Positions 43,499 through 54,038 of a stretch of DNA of 64,000 nt are shown one piece after another. Both the position numbers and the translations under genes were made by a program. Numbering within the stretch: position 1 is the first letter of the stretch; each line of letters starts with the position of its first letter. This DNA comes from Vibrio penaeicida (GTDB lineage Bacteria > Pseudomonadota > Gammaproteobacteria > Enterobacterales > Vibrionaceae), in NCBI RefSeq assembly GCF_002933855.1, contig NZ_BFAQ01000021.1, positions 62,001 through 126,000 of the forward strand, in the 5' to 3' direction. Under the pieces are notes generated by a model. The model was not told where the DNA came from, made no database searches, and worked only from the letters and a program-made list of their open reading frames with translations.

Positions 43499-45010
43499 TT
43501 AAGTTGCCGAAGGTTGATTGGCTCTGCGGTTTAAAAGCGAGGTCAACTTAGAACCGAATAACGACAGCGTTAATAAGCCAATAATGAGTAAGGTAACCGG
43601 ACGCTCAAACACATAGCTCAACTCACCGCCGCTGATCTGATAGGTATGCAAGAGATTACTTTCAGCCATACCACCTAATAGTATGCCTATCACCGCTGCA
43701 GGAACAGAGTAGTTTAGTCGGCTAAACACCCAGCCTACGATTGAGAAAACCAGTACAGTTACGGGCCCAGAGATGTTGCCAGTTAACCCAAACGAACCAA
43801 ATACTGCCATCGAGAGTACCGAAGGAATCAAGATACTCATGGGAACCTTAACCACATTAGCCAGTAGCGGAATAAACATCAAACCCAAGGCGATAAGCAG
43901 TAAAACTTGCCCAAAGTTAGCGATGATAATCGCATAAACAATATCGGTTTCTTCTCGGATAAATTGCGGACCACCAGTAATATTATGCATAGCAAAAGCG
44001 GCGAGCATCACCGCTGTCGCACCGCCCCCAGGAATACCCAGAGCTAATAAGGTTGCCATAGACCCCGCTTCGGAAGTCGAGTTGGCTGATTCAGCCGCCA
44101 CCACACCTTTCGGGTTTCCTTGTCCGTAGCTTTCTGGGTCTCTATCACGACGTTTAGTCTCTATGTAAGAAAGTAAGTTGGAAACGGAAGAACCAACTCC
44201 GGGAACGGCCCCAACAAAGACACCAATCAAACTACCACGTAACATAACCTTAGGGTGTTTAAAGGCGTGCATCACCCCGCTCAGTATTTCACGGATACTC
44301 ACTTTACGAGCAGATTCATCCGCAACTAGGTAATTAGTATTCACCAATTTAAAGAGCTCTGATGCGGCAAACATGCCCATCATTGCTGGAATAACTGGGA
44401 CACCATCAAGCAAGTATTCGTTGCCCAGAGTGCCACGTGCAACCCCAACCTCACTAAATCCTATCGTACCAATAAGCAGACCAATCATGCCTGACAGTAG
44501 ACCTTTAAGCATGAAGTCACCCTTGAGACTCGCGATGAGTGTCATGCCCCATAATATGACAAAGAACATCTCTGACGGTCCAAGTTTTAGCACCATTCCT
44601 GAGATCGGTTGAATTAGCATGAACAGAATCAGATAGCCAAATAGCACACCGAAACATGAAGCACCGAGAGCCACACCAAGTGCTCTATTATGTTCACCTT
44701 TTCGTGCCATTGGATAACCGTCAAATGCCGTTGCTATGGCTGACGATGTCCCGGGAATATTCATTAAGATTGCAGGGATCCCGCTACCGAATGAGCCACC
44801 CGTAAAAATTGCGGTTAGAAATAGCATGGCTTCCAAGAAGCTCATATAGAGGGTTGCAGGTAGAAAGATCGCCATCGCCATGGAGATTTGCAGACCAGGT
44901 ATTGCACCAAATACCAACCCAATGATGATGCCCGGAAACACATATAGCCACGGACCTATCGATGAAAACAGCAGTTCACTGCCTGCTGAAATGGCAGAAA
45001 TATCAAGCAT
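43499..45010 (-). CDS. tctA: Tripartite tricarboxylate transporter, large permease subunit
   Basis: A 503-aa inner-membrane protein with about ten helices. The duplicated TctA signature is present in GAIPGLQISMAMAIFLPATLYM and in GAVPGVGSSVSNLLSYIETKRR, with NIPGTSSAIATAFDGYPMARKG in the first half. It works with TctB and the periplasmic TctC to import citrate-like carboxylates. AGGAG precedes the start. Third gene of tctCBA; its regulator pair is divergent. Confidence 0.92.
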   Translation of the reverse strand: MLDISAISAGSELLFSSIGPWLYVFPGIIIGLVFGAIPGLQISMAMAIFLPATLYMSFLEAMLFLTAIFTGGSFGSGIPAILMNIPGTSSAIATAFDGYPMARKGEHNRALGVALGASCFGVLFGYLILFMLIQPISGMVLKLGPSEMFFVILWGMTLIASLKGDFMLKGLLSGMIGLLIGTIGFSEVGVARGTLGNEYLLDGVPVIPAMMGMFAASELFKLVNTNYLVADESARKVSIREILSGVMHAFKHPKVMLRGSLIGVFVGAVPGVGSSVSNLLSYIETKRRDRDPESYGQGNPKGVVAAESANSTSEAGSMATLLALGIPGGGATAVMLAAFAMHNITGGPQFIREETDIVYAIIIANFGQVLLLIALGLMFIPLLANVVKVPMSILIPSVLSMAVFGSFGLTGNISGPVTVLVFSIVGWVFSRLNYSVPAAVIGILLGGMAESNLLHTYQISGGELSYVFERPVTLLIIGLLTLSLFGSKLTSLLNRRANQPSAT

Positions 45011-45019
45011 GATACGCTC

Positions 45020-45490
45020 CTAATAGTCCGTTGGTAGTAAAGTCATTGGCATTGGGTAAGGCAGCATCTGAGCAAAGAAAGTCGACATCAGTAAACCAAA
45101 TGCGACGCTGTAGCCTACAACCCAAACCAAACGGCGGTCTTTTTGAATCCACAGAAACACGCCAACAAAGAGCGTGGTGGCAATATCAAAGCCAAGGGTT
45201 TCCAATGACAAGACGTACGCGCTAAAAAGACCAATAATCGGCAATACCGATTTTAAATCGTCATTATTTATGGGCTTTGTGTTCTGTTCTTTTTCAACAG
45301 TTTTGACAACCCTTTGACGAGCAAACTCTAAAGCACAAAGCACTAAGGCAATGGACGCTATCGGAACAATTAGAATTAGGTTTTCCACGGTTGACGACGC
45401 TTGATAAGCGTCCCAAGTATACCAACAGACAAACAGAGCCAGTACGATGACTACAACGAAGTCGGCGGAGCGTTGACTTAACAATCTCAT
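45020..45490 (-). CDS. tctB: Tripartite tricarboxylate transporter, small permease subunit
   Basis: A 156-aa membrane protein with four predicted helices (about 10-25, 36-52, 84-104, 122-140). Position between tctC and tctA and the MRLLSQRSADFVVVIVLALF opening fit TctB, which shows little sequence conservation. GGAGG lies four bases before the ATG. Confidence 0.85.
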   Translation of the reverse strand: MRLLSQRSADFVVVIVLALFVCWYTWDAYQASSTVENLILIVPIASIALVLCALEFARQRVVKTVEKEQNTKPINNDDLKSVLPIIGLFSAYVLSLETLGFDIATTLFVGVFLWIQKDRRLVWVVGYSVAFGLLMSTFFAQMLPYPMPMTLLPTDY

Positions 45491-45552
45491 AAAGCCTCCA
45501 AAGAGAGTAGCTGGCTAGAAGGGGCTAGCCAGCAGGAGTAGGGAAAGGGTAA

Positions 45553-46547
45553 TTAATCGAGAAGGTATTTGTACGTTTTGAAGGTTTCGTAGTTTTCAAC
45601 CATCATCTCTGTTGCTCGTTCAGGTCCAACCCAAACACCACCGATGTCGCTCGACTTCAGGAATTTTTGCACGTCTTTTCTTGTTAATGTGCTTTCAAAA
45701 GCTTGCGCCAATTTGGTGTAACGCTCTGGGTATTTGCTCTTAAATTCATTGGTACGGCAAAGCCACGCATAGATCCAGTTAGAACCGGAACTTCAATTCC
45801 TAGAGGTTTCAAGGCTTCGTTAACTGTCGGTGCATTCCAACGCTCACTTGGCTTGTCACGAACAACAGCGACTGGACGCAAAAACTCACGGATACCTTCA
45901 CTACCTTGAGCACTGATGACGATAAAGTCGACTTGACCACCTGCTACAGCAGAGCGGGCTTTTCCACCGCTGTTGAATGTGACTAAGTTTAGATTTTTTT
46001 GAGGAATACCGTTTTTCTCCAAAAGCAGCTTAGTCATCAAGTGTCCGCCGGAGCCTTGTACAACAGCCGCTTTAACAGATTTAGGTTTTTCTTTGATTGC
46101 TGTTAACAAGCTTGGTAGATCTTTATAGGGAGTGTCTTTGTTTACCGCGATTAATTCAAAATCAAACCACTGAAAGTTTATGTAAGAAAAATCGTTAATG
46201 GTGTAGCTCGCATTCCCTTTCAATATGGTATTTGGCAAGTAAGGTGCAAACGTTGATGCAAAAATGGTGTAACCATCATCGGGACGATTAAGTACGTAGT
46301 TCGCCGCTATCTGGGTACCAGCACCTTTTTTATTTATCACCTTCACTGGCTGCCCCAGTTCTTCTGCCACAAAGCTGGACATAGCACGAGTCATACGGTC
46401 AGCACTACCGCCAACACCAAATCCCACAACAAAGTTCACCGGTTTTTTCGGGTAATTATCAGCCAGTACAGTGTTTGGGAGCAAAATAGAGAGTGTTAGC
46501 GTAGTCACAGCTGAAAGCTTTAGGATTGCCTTGTTGAGCGTATTCAT
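45553..46547 (-). pseudogene. tctC: Tricarboxylate-binding protein TctC, frameshifted near the C-terminus
   Basis: The first ~267 residues are a normal TctC/Bug-type periplasmic binding protein: signal peptide to VLADNYPKKPVNFVVGFGVGGSADRM, then PVKVINKKGAGTQIA. After AVPM the frame shifts: the original continuation EFKSKYPERYTKLAQAFEST to YKYLLD and stop reads in another frame down to 45553. One missing base (C on the plus strand) after 45746 explains it exactly. In the broken frame the protein would end at 45684 with about 20 wrong residues. It is the first gene of tctCBA, so loss may disable the transporter. A real lesion and a sequencing error cannot be told apart here. Confidence 0.85.
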
Positions 46548-46680
46548 TTTACCCTTCCTTACTAATAGTTATATTGATGTTAACCTCTTGTTTACATCTG
46601 TAACCCTAACCAAACACACTGTCACCAACCTTGCACAGATGACAGATAGACACTTTTAAATCAGAAATTTGAAGTAGGTC

Positions 46681-47352
46681 ATGCGAATACTCATCATCGA
46701 AGACAGCGTTGTTATCGCTGAAGGTTTACAAAAAATTCTTTCAGAACAGGGCTTTGCTGTCGATATTTTTGATTCTGGGGAGCAAGCTTCTCATGTCATT
46801 CATACCCAACAATTTGATTTACTGTTATTAGATTTGGGACTTCCAGACTGTGATGGGATGCAAATTATTCGTAGCTTACGCCAGAAAAAGAGCGACCTTC
46901 CAGTACTGATCATCTCCGCTCGCGCAGAATTGGATGAACGCATTCTAGGACTTAACGAAGGGGCAGGTGACTATCTTTGTAAACCTTTTGAGCCCGAAGA
47001 GGTCATTGCTAGAGTTCACGCTTTGCTTAGACGCGCCTCATCTCGTGTCAGCAATGTAATTGAACATGGGGAGCTCACTTTTTATGTCACCAACAAATCG
47101 GTTACTTTTTATGGCAAAGATGTGATTTTGCATCGTCGAGAAGTGTCTGTATTGGAGTGTTTATTAAGCAATGTTGAGCGAGTTGTCAGCAAATCTCAAA
47201 TCGTACAACACATTTCTTCACTGGATGAAGAGCTAAGTGAAACGGCAACAGAAACTTATGTTTCTCGATTGCGCAAGAAGTTTGCACCCGACCTAAACAT
47301 TCGAACTGTAAGAGGCTTAGGGTACATGCTAGGAAAGCCTTTTAGTGATTAA
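46681..47352 (+). CDS. tctD: TctD-like response regulator
   Basis: A 223-aa OmpR-type regulator with receiver Asp51 in LLLLDLGLPDCDG, ISARAE and CKPFEP motifs, and a winged-helix C-terminus (LHRREVSVLECLLSNVERVVSKSQIVQHI to YVSRLRKKF). It is divergent from tctCBA and overlaps its kinase by 8 bases. It should activate the transporter in response to tricarboxylates. Confidence 0.87.
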   Translation: MRILIIEDSVVIAEGLQKILSEQGFAVDIFDSGEQASHVIHTQQFDLLLLDLGLPDCDGMQIIRSLRQKKSDLPVLIISARAELDERILGLNEGAGDYLCKPFEPEEVIARVHALLRRASSRVSNVIEHGELTFYVTNKSVTFYGKDVILHRREVSVLECLLSNVERVVSKSQIVQHISSLDEELSETATETYVSRLRKKFAPDLNIRTVRGLGYMLGKPFSD

Positions 47353-48712
47353 TTTTCAGTCCCTTTCTCAACGTTTGTACCTAGCGATTGCCAGTGCACT
47401 CATTTTATTAACAGCACTGGTTTTTTTTATCAGCATTTGGGTTCTCAAAGATAAGTCAGAGCGCCTTTACGACAACATGTTGGTTGCCGTGACAAAAAAT
47501 ATCGATGACAAACTCTATGTTAAAGACAATAAGCTAAGACTTGATATGGACTACTTCTCCATCGATACATTGAGTGACGTAAGGAGCGAGAAGATTTTTT
47601 ATCGAATTGTAGCGCCCAATGGCGACTTACTGGCTGGATTTGAAGGACTCCCTCTTGCAACTGAAAAAGACAACCCAATCGCTTTCTACGAAACTATCTA
47701 TGCAGGAACTGAACTACGTGCAGTTCAATACACGGCAAGAACTTCAATTGGCGATGCTCTCATCGTCGTTGCAGAATCAAAACAAGGTCGCAACGCTACT
47801 ATTTCAGGGTTAAGAAAACAGATAACCTTCGTTGCTATCTTAGTCTGTGTTGGGACATTAATACTGGTCGCCTTTATCGTTAAAAAAGGACTAAAGCCGT
47901 TAAGTAAATTACAGGAAGAAATACTTTTGCGATCGGAAGCAAATCTTGAACCGATACAGACCAGTGTTCCACCAGAAGTGGAAACTCTTGTTCAGTCTCT
48001 GAACAGTTTAATGGCCAGACTGCAACGGAGTATCGAAATCAGCCATAACTTTAACTCCGATCTGTCCCATCAATTGCGAACGCCTCTTGCTGAAATGAAA
48101 ATGCAGCTTGATATGTATCGACGTCACCCTGAAAAAGATGACTTAGATGGGGTGGAACGTAACATTTCGTTGATGACGCGATTAACAGAGCAAATGTTGC
48201 ATTATGTTAAGGCGCAAAACAGTTCAATCTCTAGCGATTATTTAACCAATGTCGATCTCGTCGAATATTGCCGACAACTGAGCAAAAAATATGCTCCGAT
48301 GGTGTTTTCTCAGCAACAATCCATCGCATTTGAATCTGATGTTGAAGTGGCGATGTGTCGAGTCGATGAAACTCTTTTAGAGAGTGCTTTACTAAATATA
48401 CTCGAAAATGCGCTTAAATATGGTAAGCCAGATAACGGCGAAGGGGAGATTTTAGTGCGCCTTCGCCGTTATGACCAAGAGGTTGCAATATCCGTTACCG
48501 ACCAAGGCCCAGGGGTAGATGAAGAAAACTTGTCAGTATTATTACGGCGTCAAGTTCGCCTCGATCGTTCTAAGCAGGGCTTTGGATTAGGTTTAGCTAT
48601 TGTCAAGCACGTAGCTGAAATGCACGGAGGGGAACTCATATTAAATCCAGGGACCCCAAAAGGACTTTGCGTAACGATTTCTGGCTTTTCATTAGTAGAT
48701 GAAGCTCTATAA
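47345..48712 (+). CDS. tctE: TctE-like sensor histidine kinase
   Basis: A 455-aa membrane sensor kinase. Helices at about 11-34 and 161-180 flank a periplasmic domain (about 38-150) that includes YRIVAPNGDLLAGFEGLPL, typical of TctE-type N-termini. The kinase core has His242 in DLSHQLRTPLAEM, an N box in LLNILENALKYG, G1 DQGPGV and G2 GFGLGLAIV. Convergent with the lipoprotein gene after it. Confidence 0.87.
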   Translation: MINFQSLSQRLYLAIASALILLTALVFFISIWVLKDKSERLYDNMLVAVTKNIDDKLYVKDNKLRLDMDYFSIDTLSDVRSEKIFYRIVAPNGDLLAGFEGLPLATEKDNPIAFYETIYAGTELRAVQYTARTSIGDALIVVAESKQGRNATISGLRKQITFVAILVCVGTLILVAFIVKKGLKPLSKLQEEILLRSEANLEPIQTSVPPEVETLVQSLNSLMARLQRSIEISHNFNSDLSHQLRTPLAEMKMQLDMYRRHPEKDDLDGVERNISLMTRLTEQMLHYVKAQNSSISSDYLTNVDLVEYCRQLSKKYAPMVFSQQQSIAFESDVEVAMCRVDETLLESALLNILENALKYGKPDNGEGEILVRLRRYDQEVAISVTDQGPGVDEENLSVLLRRQVRLDRSKQGFGLGLAIVKHVAEMHGGELILNPGTPKGLCVTISGFSLVDEAL

Positions 48713-48716
48713 AGGC

Positions 48717-49721
48717 TTACTTAACTTCATACCTCAGTAAAACTTCATTATCTAGTACAACATTTGTAGACCAAATGAAGCTAGCACCTGCACCACTGAA
48801 TTTTTCTATGAAGTTCATGTAGGACTTTTTGTTCTTTACACCAATTTCATTTTCTGAATATAACGTTGCTTGCGGCCAAGAGGTGGAATCAAACTCCTGA
48901 GTCATCCAATTACTTGGAGTTTGCCAATGGGCAGCGTAAGCGTTCTCGCCATGATTTGTTCCTTCTGTGGTACAAGTTTCCGATAGGCGCTGACCATCAA
49001 TTTCACTAAGGCAAGTTAGATCGTAAATTGGTGCGGTATAGAATGTTTGAGCTTGCCAGTCAGAACCCGTTACAGTTCCATCGCTAAAGCTTGCAATAAA
49101 GCCACCATCTCCAGCGTGGTATGCTTTTCCTCGATTACTTTCCGTACCCAAACCTAAGTTCTCTTCCCAATCGACAACTTTTATGGCGATCGTATATGGT
49201 TTCTTAACTTTAAACTTTACGACACTAGAGTTAAATGGCGTAAATGGCACGGTATCTACCGCCACAAGTGTGCCATTGATGTACAGCTCAAAATAGTTGT
49301 CAGCAAAAATATAGCCTGTGATTTCTTCCCCATCAGAATCAATCACAGTAACCGGTACAGAGGCTTCTTTTACATCCGCAAGGCTTTGGGGGGTGATGTT
49401 TGAACACTGTTCGTATAAATCGAAAGCTTTTGGTGCAGTAGTTAAGTGGTTTTTAGTGGGAACTGTCCATACTGTTCCTTCGGAATCTGTAATTTCCCCA
49501 ATCCCTGCGACTCTGCTTCGTCCATTTTCGCAGTTGAATAGGTTTGGTTCGACTGTTTTAGCCAGACCTTGAGTAATACTGGCAGAACCTTGGTAATCAT
49601 TGACACTGCTGTTAGAAGCTATGTTGGAGGGGTTAGAGGCTATGTCAGAAGGCTGAGTACACCCAGCAGTCAGTAAGGTAGTGGATAAAAGAGCAATAAA
49701 TTGATTTCTTGTGGTAAGCAT
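48717..49721 (-). CDS. Lipoprotein with beta-rich, carbohydrate-binding-like domain
   Basis: A 334-aa lipoprotein (lipobox LLTAGC, Cys21). A low-complexity Asn/Ser stretch with a repeated S-x-I-A-S-N unit follows (about 24-40). The rest is beta-rich and contains ELYINGTLVAVDTVPFTPFNSSVVKFKVKKPYTIAIKVVDWEENLG, which resembles PA14 or galactose-binding-type domains. Function unknown. It is convergent with tctE. Confidence 0.6.
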   Translation of the reverse strand: MLTTRNQFIALLSTTLLTAGCTQPSDIASNPSNIASNSSVNDYQGSASITQGLAKTVEPNLFNCENGRSRVAGIGEITDSEGTVWTVPTKNHLTTAPKAFDLYEQCSNITPQSLADVKEASVPVTVIDSDGEEITGYIFADNYFELYINGTLVAVDTVPFTPFNSSVVKFKVKKPYTIAIKVVDWEENLGLGTESNRGKAYHAGDGGFIASFSDGTVTGSDWQAQTFYTAPIYDLTCLSEIDGQRLSETCTTEGTNHGENAYAAHWQTPSNWMTQEFDSTSWPQATLYSENEIGVKNKKSYMNFIEKFSGAGASFIWSTNVVLDNEVLLRYEVK

Positions 49722-50388
49722 GAGCTTGAATTCCTATGCAAGAAAGTGCTTTACAGTGACGGTAGCTTGAAACTTCATAGTGCTACCAATGGTTGTGCTT
49801 ATAGTATGTGCTGTAAGGTAAAAAAGTGTAAATAGACTCAAATTTTCCGTAAATTGACGCTCTGTTTTAGGGATCTTCCTTGTCAGTTTCGAAGTAAAGC
49901 CCTTAATAAAAGCATTGTTTTATTGAGTGTGTTCTTTGTATTGGATTAAGCTCATGGTTAACGCGCTGATGCATAAAGGTCACTTGCTTTACTCAAAGGA
50001 ATGAAGCAATAAGCTCAGCAGATCTAATAAGTGATGATAAGAGAAGTTTGCAACTTTTTGTTTCGACAAGTGAGAGCCGTTTATTATCGTACTTGATGAA
50101 ATTTAATCTCATTTTTGGGAATCGACGTATGAGAAACAGGGATACTTAAATGATGTTTGTTCTGTGGCTCTATGGTTGGTCAAGTTACAATCGATAGATT
50201 CAATATTTACAGATTATCGTTCGCAGCAGATTTATCTAATTGCCTAATTTAACAATGAGTTATTCAAATTTTCGAAGAAGTTTGGCGTGGATCATACTTC
50301 ACTCAGTTTCAATGAATCGAGTATTATTCTGTGCTATAACTAATCCGACTATCTGATAAGAATAATCGTGCTTTGGCTAGGGACACTA
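49722..50388. other. Long intergenic stretch upstream of cqsS
   Basis: About 660 bp of AT-rich DNA with only very short open frames that lack ribosome-binding sites. It should carry the promoters of the lipoprotein gene and of cqsS. No Qrr-like sequence or strong terminator hairpin was seen. Confidence 0.4.
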
Positions 50389-52443
50389 ATGCAGTTCGAT
50401 CGTGCAAAAAAGATCTATGAATACGCGGAACCTAATCTGACCATTGTGGCTTTAATGGGGATTATTGGCTTTCCTGCTTATTACTTCGTTTGGACATGGC
50501 TAGCTCCTGAAAGCTACGAAAATTTAGGCTTTCGAATTGTATGCGGACTATTGCTCGTTCCTATTTTACTTAGAGATGTTCTGCCAATTTATTTAAAGCG
50601 CTACCTGCATATCTACTATGTCATTTCTTTAGGCGTGTGCATTCCTTACTTCTTTTTCTATATGCTTTTAAAAAACGATTGGTCAATGATCTGGAGCATG
50701 TCGTTAATGTCGGGGATTTTCCTACAAATTTTGTTGATATACGATACGAGAATTGTATTTTTTCAAAGCCTTACTGGGTATGGAGCCGCTTATGCGACGA
50801 TATTTGTGCAAGGTGATCCTGTAACGTATTTTGAATGGACGTTAATGCCCGTATTCTTCTTTACGTATGCATTTGGCACGTTGTTTTACTACCGAAACTT
50901 CACAGAAAACGAATCTAAAGTCTCGCTAGCAAAATCGTTTGGGGCTGGTATTGCACATGAAATGAGGAACCCTCTAAGCGCGGTTTACAGTTCCATTGAG
51001 GTAGTAAAACACTTATTACCTGAACGTAATGCACAGCAGTTATCCGATTTTTATCCTCTTGACGCAAAAAGCTTAGACGAGATTAACGGCATTCTTGATG
51101 ACTCACTCAATGTTATCGAAAGAGGTAATGAAACCATTAGCCTTTTGTTGACTTCCATTGATGAGCACAAGCTTTCCACCTCCAGCTTCCGACGACATTC
51201 ATTAGGCGAAACATTAGAAAGTTCAATTGAAGGCTTCCATTTCAATAATGCTGCGGATAGAAGTTTGATCCGACTGACATTTGACGAATCCGAACCCTAT
51301 TTTGGTAGTGATGTGCTGTTACGCTACGTCATCTTCAACTTGTTGAAAAACGCACTTTATTACAAACACCGAACGGATTTCCAAATTGATATCAAACTCG
51401 TAATCGGAGAAGAGTTCAATTCAATCTTTATTAAAGATACCGGACCTGGTATCGATAGTGACAACATCGAACAAATATTCAGTGATTTCTATACGTCTGG
51501 TAAGAAAGGTGGCTTTGGGCTAGGTCTGCCGTTTTGTCGTAAAGTGATGAAAGCGTTTAAAGGGACTATCGTTTGCAAAAGTGAAGTAAACAAAGGAACA
51601 CAGTTTGAGCTTAGATTCCCTAAATACGAATCTGAGCGCGTCTTTTCTTTGAAGAGTAACGTGATTAAAGACAAGTCTTTACTTTATCTTGGTGGAGCAG
51701 GGGAAACACTTAACGCGCTTCAGTCTCATGCTTTCTTTACGGGATACGAGCTGAGCCACAGTGAGCCCGTAAGCTTGGATTTGAGCGAGAGCAAACTTAC
51801 TCAAGATGTAATATTAGTGAACCTTTCAAGCTACCAAGAAGATAAAACGCGCTTCATTGCTCTTGAGAAGGAACTTTGCAGTTTTGAAGGAAAAATAGTC
51901 TATCTTTACTCTGGTAACATACTGAATTACCTCACATTAAATCGAATACTATCCTACGAATTACTAGAGGTAACTGCGTTCACAAAAGGGTTAGCGACGA
52001 AGTTAGATAAGTTGTTCTTTGAAAAGGTATCCAAGGGAAGCGAGATTGCAAGAGTACCGAAGAGTCATAAGGGAAATACAACCATTCTAATTGTTGATGA
52101 CAACGCATCACTTCGCCTTTATTCATCCACTCTTTTGGAAAGGCAGGGTTACAAAGTACTTCAAGCGGAGAATGGCAGAGAAGCGCTGCTTTTGCTTAAC
52201 TCTAACGATATTAATCTCATTCTAATGGATTTAGAAATGCCCGAGATGGACGGGATAGAAACCACTGTCGCTATTCGAGATCGAAAATATCAACACAATG
52301 GGAAAGATATACCAATCATCTGCTTCACTGGTGAAAAATGCGAGAAAACGCTTAAATCCATTTCAGAAAGTGGTATGAACGACTACATATTAAAACCCGC
52401 ATCCAAAGATGTGTTAATACAGAAAGTGTCTACTTGGATATAA
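50389..52443 (+). CDS. cqsS: CqsS, CAI-1 quorum-sensing hybrid kinase
   Basis: A 684-aa inner-membrane receptor of the alpha-hydroxyketone autoinducer CAI-1. Six helices fill residues about 15-175 (YAEPNLTIVALMGIIGFPAYYFVW opening is typical of CqsS). The kinase core has His190 in GAGIAHEMRNPLSA, an N box FNLLKNALYY, G1 DTGPGI and G2 GFGLGLPFCRK. A receiver at the C-terminus has Asp614 in LILMDLEMPEMDG. It feeds phosphate to LuxU/LuxO at low cell density. The ATG at 50389, with AGGGA upstream, is chosen over a start seven codons earlier. Convergent with cqsA. Confidence 0.92.
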   Translation: MQFDRAKKIYEYAEPNLTIVALMGIIGFPAYYFVWTWLAPESYENLGFRIVCGLLLVPILLRDVLPIYLKRYLHIYYVISLGVCIPYFFFYMLLKNDWSMIWSMSLMSGIFLQILLIYDTRIVFFQSLTGYGAAYATIFVQGDPVTYFEWTLMPVFFFTYAFGTLFYYRNFTENESKVSLAKSFGAGIAHEMRNPLSAVYSSIEVVKHLLPERNAQQLSDFYPLDAKSLDEINGILDDSLNVIERGNETISLLLTSIDEHKLSTSSFRRHSLGETLESSIEGFHFNNAADRSLIRLTFDESEPYFGSDVLLRYVIFNLLKNALYYKHRTDFQIDIKLVIGEEFNSIFIKDTGPGIDSDNIEQIFSDFYTSGKKGGFGLGLPFCRKVMKAFKGTIVCKSEVNKGTQFELRFPKYESERVFSLKSNVIKDKSLLYLGGAGETLNALQSHAFFTGYELSHSEPVSLDLSESKLTQDVILVNLSSYQEDKTRFIALEKELCSFEGKIVYLYSGNILNYLTLNRILSYELLEVTAFTKGLATKLDKLFFEKVSKGSEIARVPKSHKGNTTILIVDDNASLRLYSSTLLERQGYKVLQAENGREALLLLNSNDINLILMDLEMPEMDGIETTVAIRDRKYQHNGKDIPIICFTGEKCEKTLKSISESGMNDYILKPASKDVLIQKVSTWI

Positions 52444-52645
52444 ATTGAGCCAAAAACATAAACTGGGTTAAAAGAAAAGAGCTAGACCAAAAACAAAAAG
52501 TAGGGCTACAGCATCGGTAAGTAAAAGTAAGTGTTTTATAAATTACCATGCATATAGCCCTATTCATTTTATTGCCTATTTATTTATCAGTTGAAACGAA
52601 TAATTAGAAATATAATTTTGATTGATTAGCTAAATAAATTTCATA

Positions 52646-53818
52646 TTAAGCTAACAAACCTTGCTCTTTGGCTAAACTGCAAACAGTCAATACTTTGTCT
52701 AATTGTGCATCGCTGATTTCACTATTAACGGATAGGCGAATAACGCTTTTATTCTTTGGTGTAGCAGGGCTACAAAATACCGCACCAAAAATTCCGTTAA
52801 ATTCAAAGAAGTCACGCACTTTTTCTGTGTTCTCTTCAGTTCCAGTTTCTATTGCAACTATTTGTGAATTGCTGTCTGTTTTTATATCTAAGGATTTCAA
52901 GCCAGATATTAATTTATGAGATTTATTGAATAGGTTCTCACGTCGATGACCGCTCTTTTTAATGAGCTCCAATGTTGCTTTTAGTGCTTCCATTTCATAA
53001 GGAATAATGCCTGAGCTAAAAATTGCTGGTAGCGAAATAAAGGGTAGGCATTCATGTACCTTGTGATGGCATAGAATTGCGCCTGCGCGGTAGGAGAACG
53101 TTTTAGCTAGGCTGGTTGTTACAAAGTCCACCTTGTCGGTTAAATCAAGCTCAGAGAGCAAGCCAGCGCCATCTGGCCCGTGAGTACCAATCGAATGAGA
53201 CTCATCAACGATGATGGCGCAACCTTGATCGTTCGCTACCTCTACGAACTCCTTAAGTGGTGCAACGGTTCCGTGTGTACTGTATACAGAATCAATAACC
53301 ACGATACCGGGTCCATATTTCTTTATTTGCTTCAGTAAATTTTTTGGCTTGTTGTGAAGGAAAGGGTGAATTTTACTACCGGCGTTTTGTGCACCGTGCC
53401 ATAAAGACATATGGGCAAAAAAATCAATATAAACATGGGTATCTTGGTCGGCTATCGTTTGGAGCAAGCCGACGTTTGCTGCCCACCCAGACTGAGTGAT
53501 AATGCAATGATCGAATCCTAAGAAATCTGCAAATTTCTGTTCAAAAGAGCTTTCATCTACCGTTTGGCTTTGGAATACGGCAGACATGATGGGTTCGCGA
53601 GTCGCATTACTCAATGCGTTGATTTGCCGAGCCTTAATGAAATCGTGATTGCATATGGCCAAATAATCGTTACTTCTGAGTACTATCGAATCGTCGCTAG
53701 GTTGTAAGCCTTGTACTATGTGTTTACCGTTATTTCTGGAATAGATGTGCTTTTCGAGATATGTCTCGAGTTTATTCTCAATAAAAGACGGCAGTGGTTT
53801 AGCGGTAAAATTACTCAT
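52646..53818 (-). CDS. cqsA: CqsA, CAI-1 autoinducer synthase
   Basis: A 390-aa PLP enzyme of the alpha-oxoamine synthase family that joins an acyl-CoA and S-adenosylmethionine or an amino acid to make the CAI-1 precursor. The PLP lysine is K239 (TTSLAKTFSYRAG), the Asp is in IIVDESHSIG, and the fatty-acid pocket region is SQSGWAANVG type. Length matches V. cholerae CqsA. It is convergent with cqsS, the usual arrangement. Confidence 0.93.
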   Translation of the reverse strand: MSNFTAKPLPSFIENKLETYLEKHIYSRNNGKHIVQGLQPSDDSIVLRSNDYLAICNHDFIKARQINALSNATREPIMSAVFQSQTVDESSFEQKFADFLGFDHCIITQSGWAANVGLLQTIADQDTHVYIDFFAHMSLWHGAQNAGSKIHPFLHNKPKNLLKQIKKYGPGIVVIDSVYSTHGTVAPLKEFVEVANDQGCAIIVDESHSIGTHGPDGAGLLSELDLTDKVDFVTTSLAKTFSYRAGAILCHHKVHECLPFISLPAIFSSGIIPYEMEALKATLELIKKSGHRRENLFNKSHKLISGLKSLDIKTDSNSQIVAIETGTEENTEKVRDFFEFNGIFGAVFCSPATPKNKSVIRLSVNSEISDAQLDKVLTVCSLAKEQGLLA

Positions 53819-54038
53819 GATATTTCTCTTATGTGGATATTTGTGAGGTCAGCTGACCCTTTTATTAATATCCAGAGAAATAGATACGTCATTATGCAAT
53901 ATTTATGTTTTTGGCGCTTATTGCAAAAAAAGCTATCCTTTATTTATCTATTTATTATCTAAATTACCCTTCAGGGAGTGCGGCTTAATTAGATTTGTTA
54001 AAATAAATAAGAAATATTCCATTAGTTTCAACGAAAAA

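Noticed and set aside
49722..50388. Small ORFs upstream of cqsS (15-16 codons)
   Set aside because: Too short and without ribosome-binding sites.
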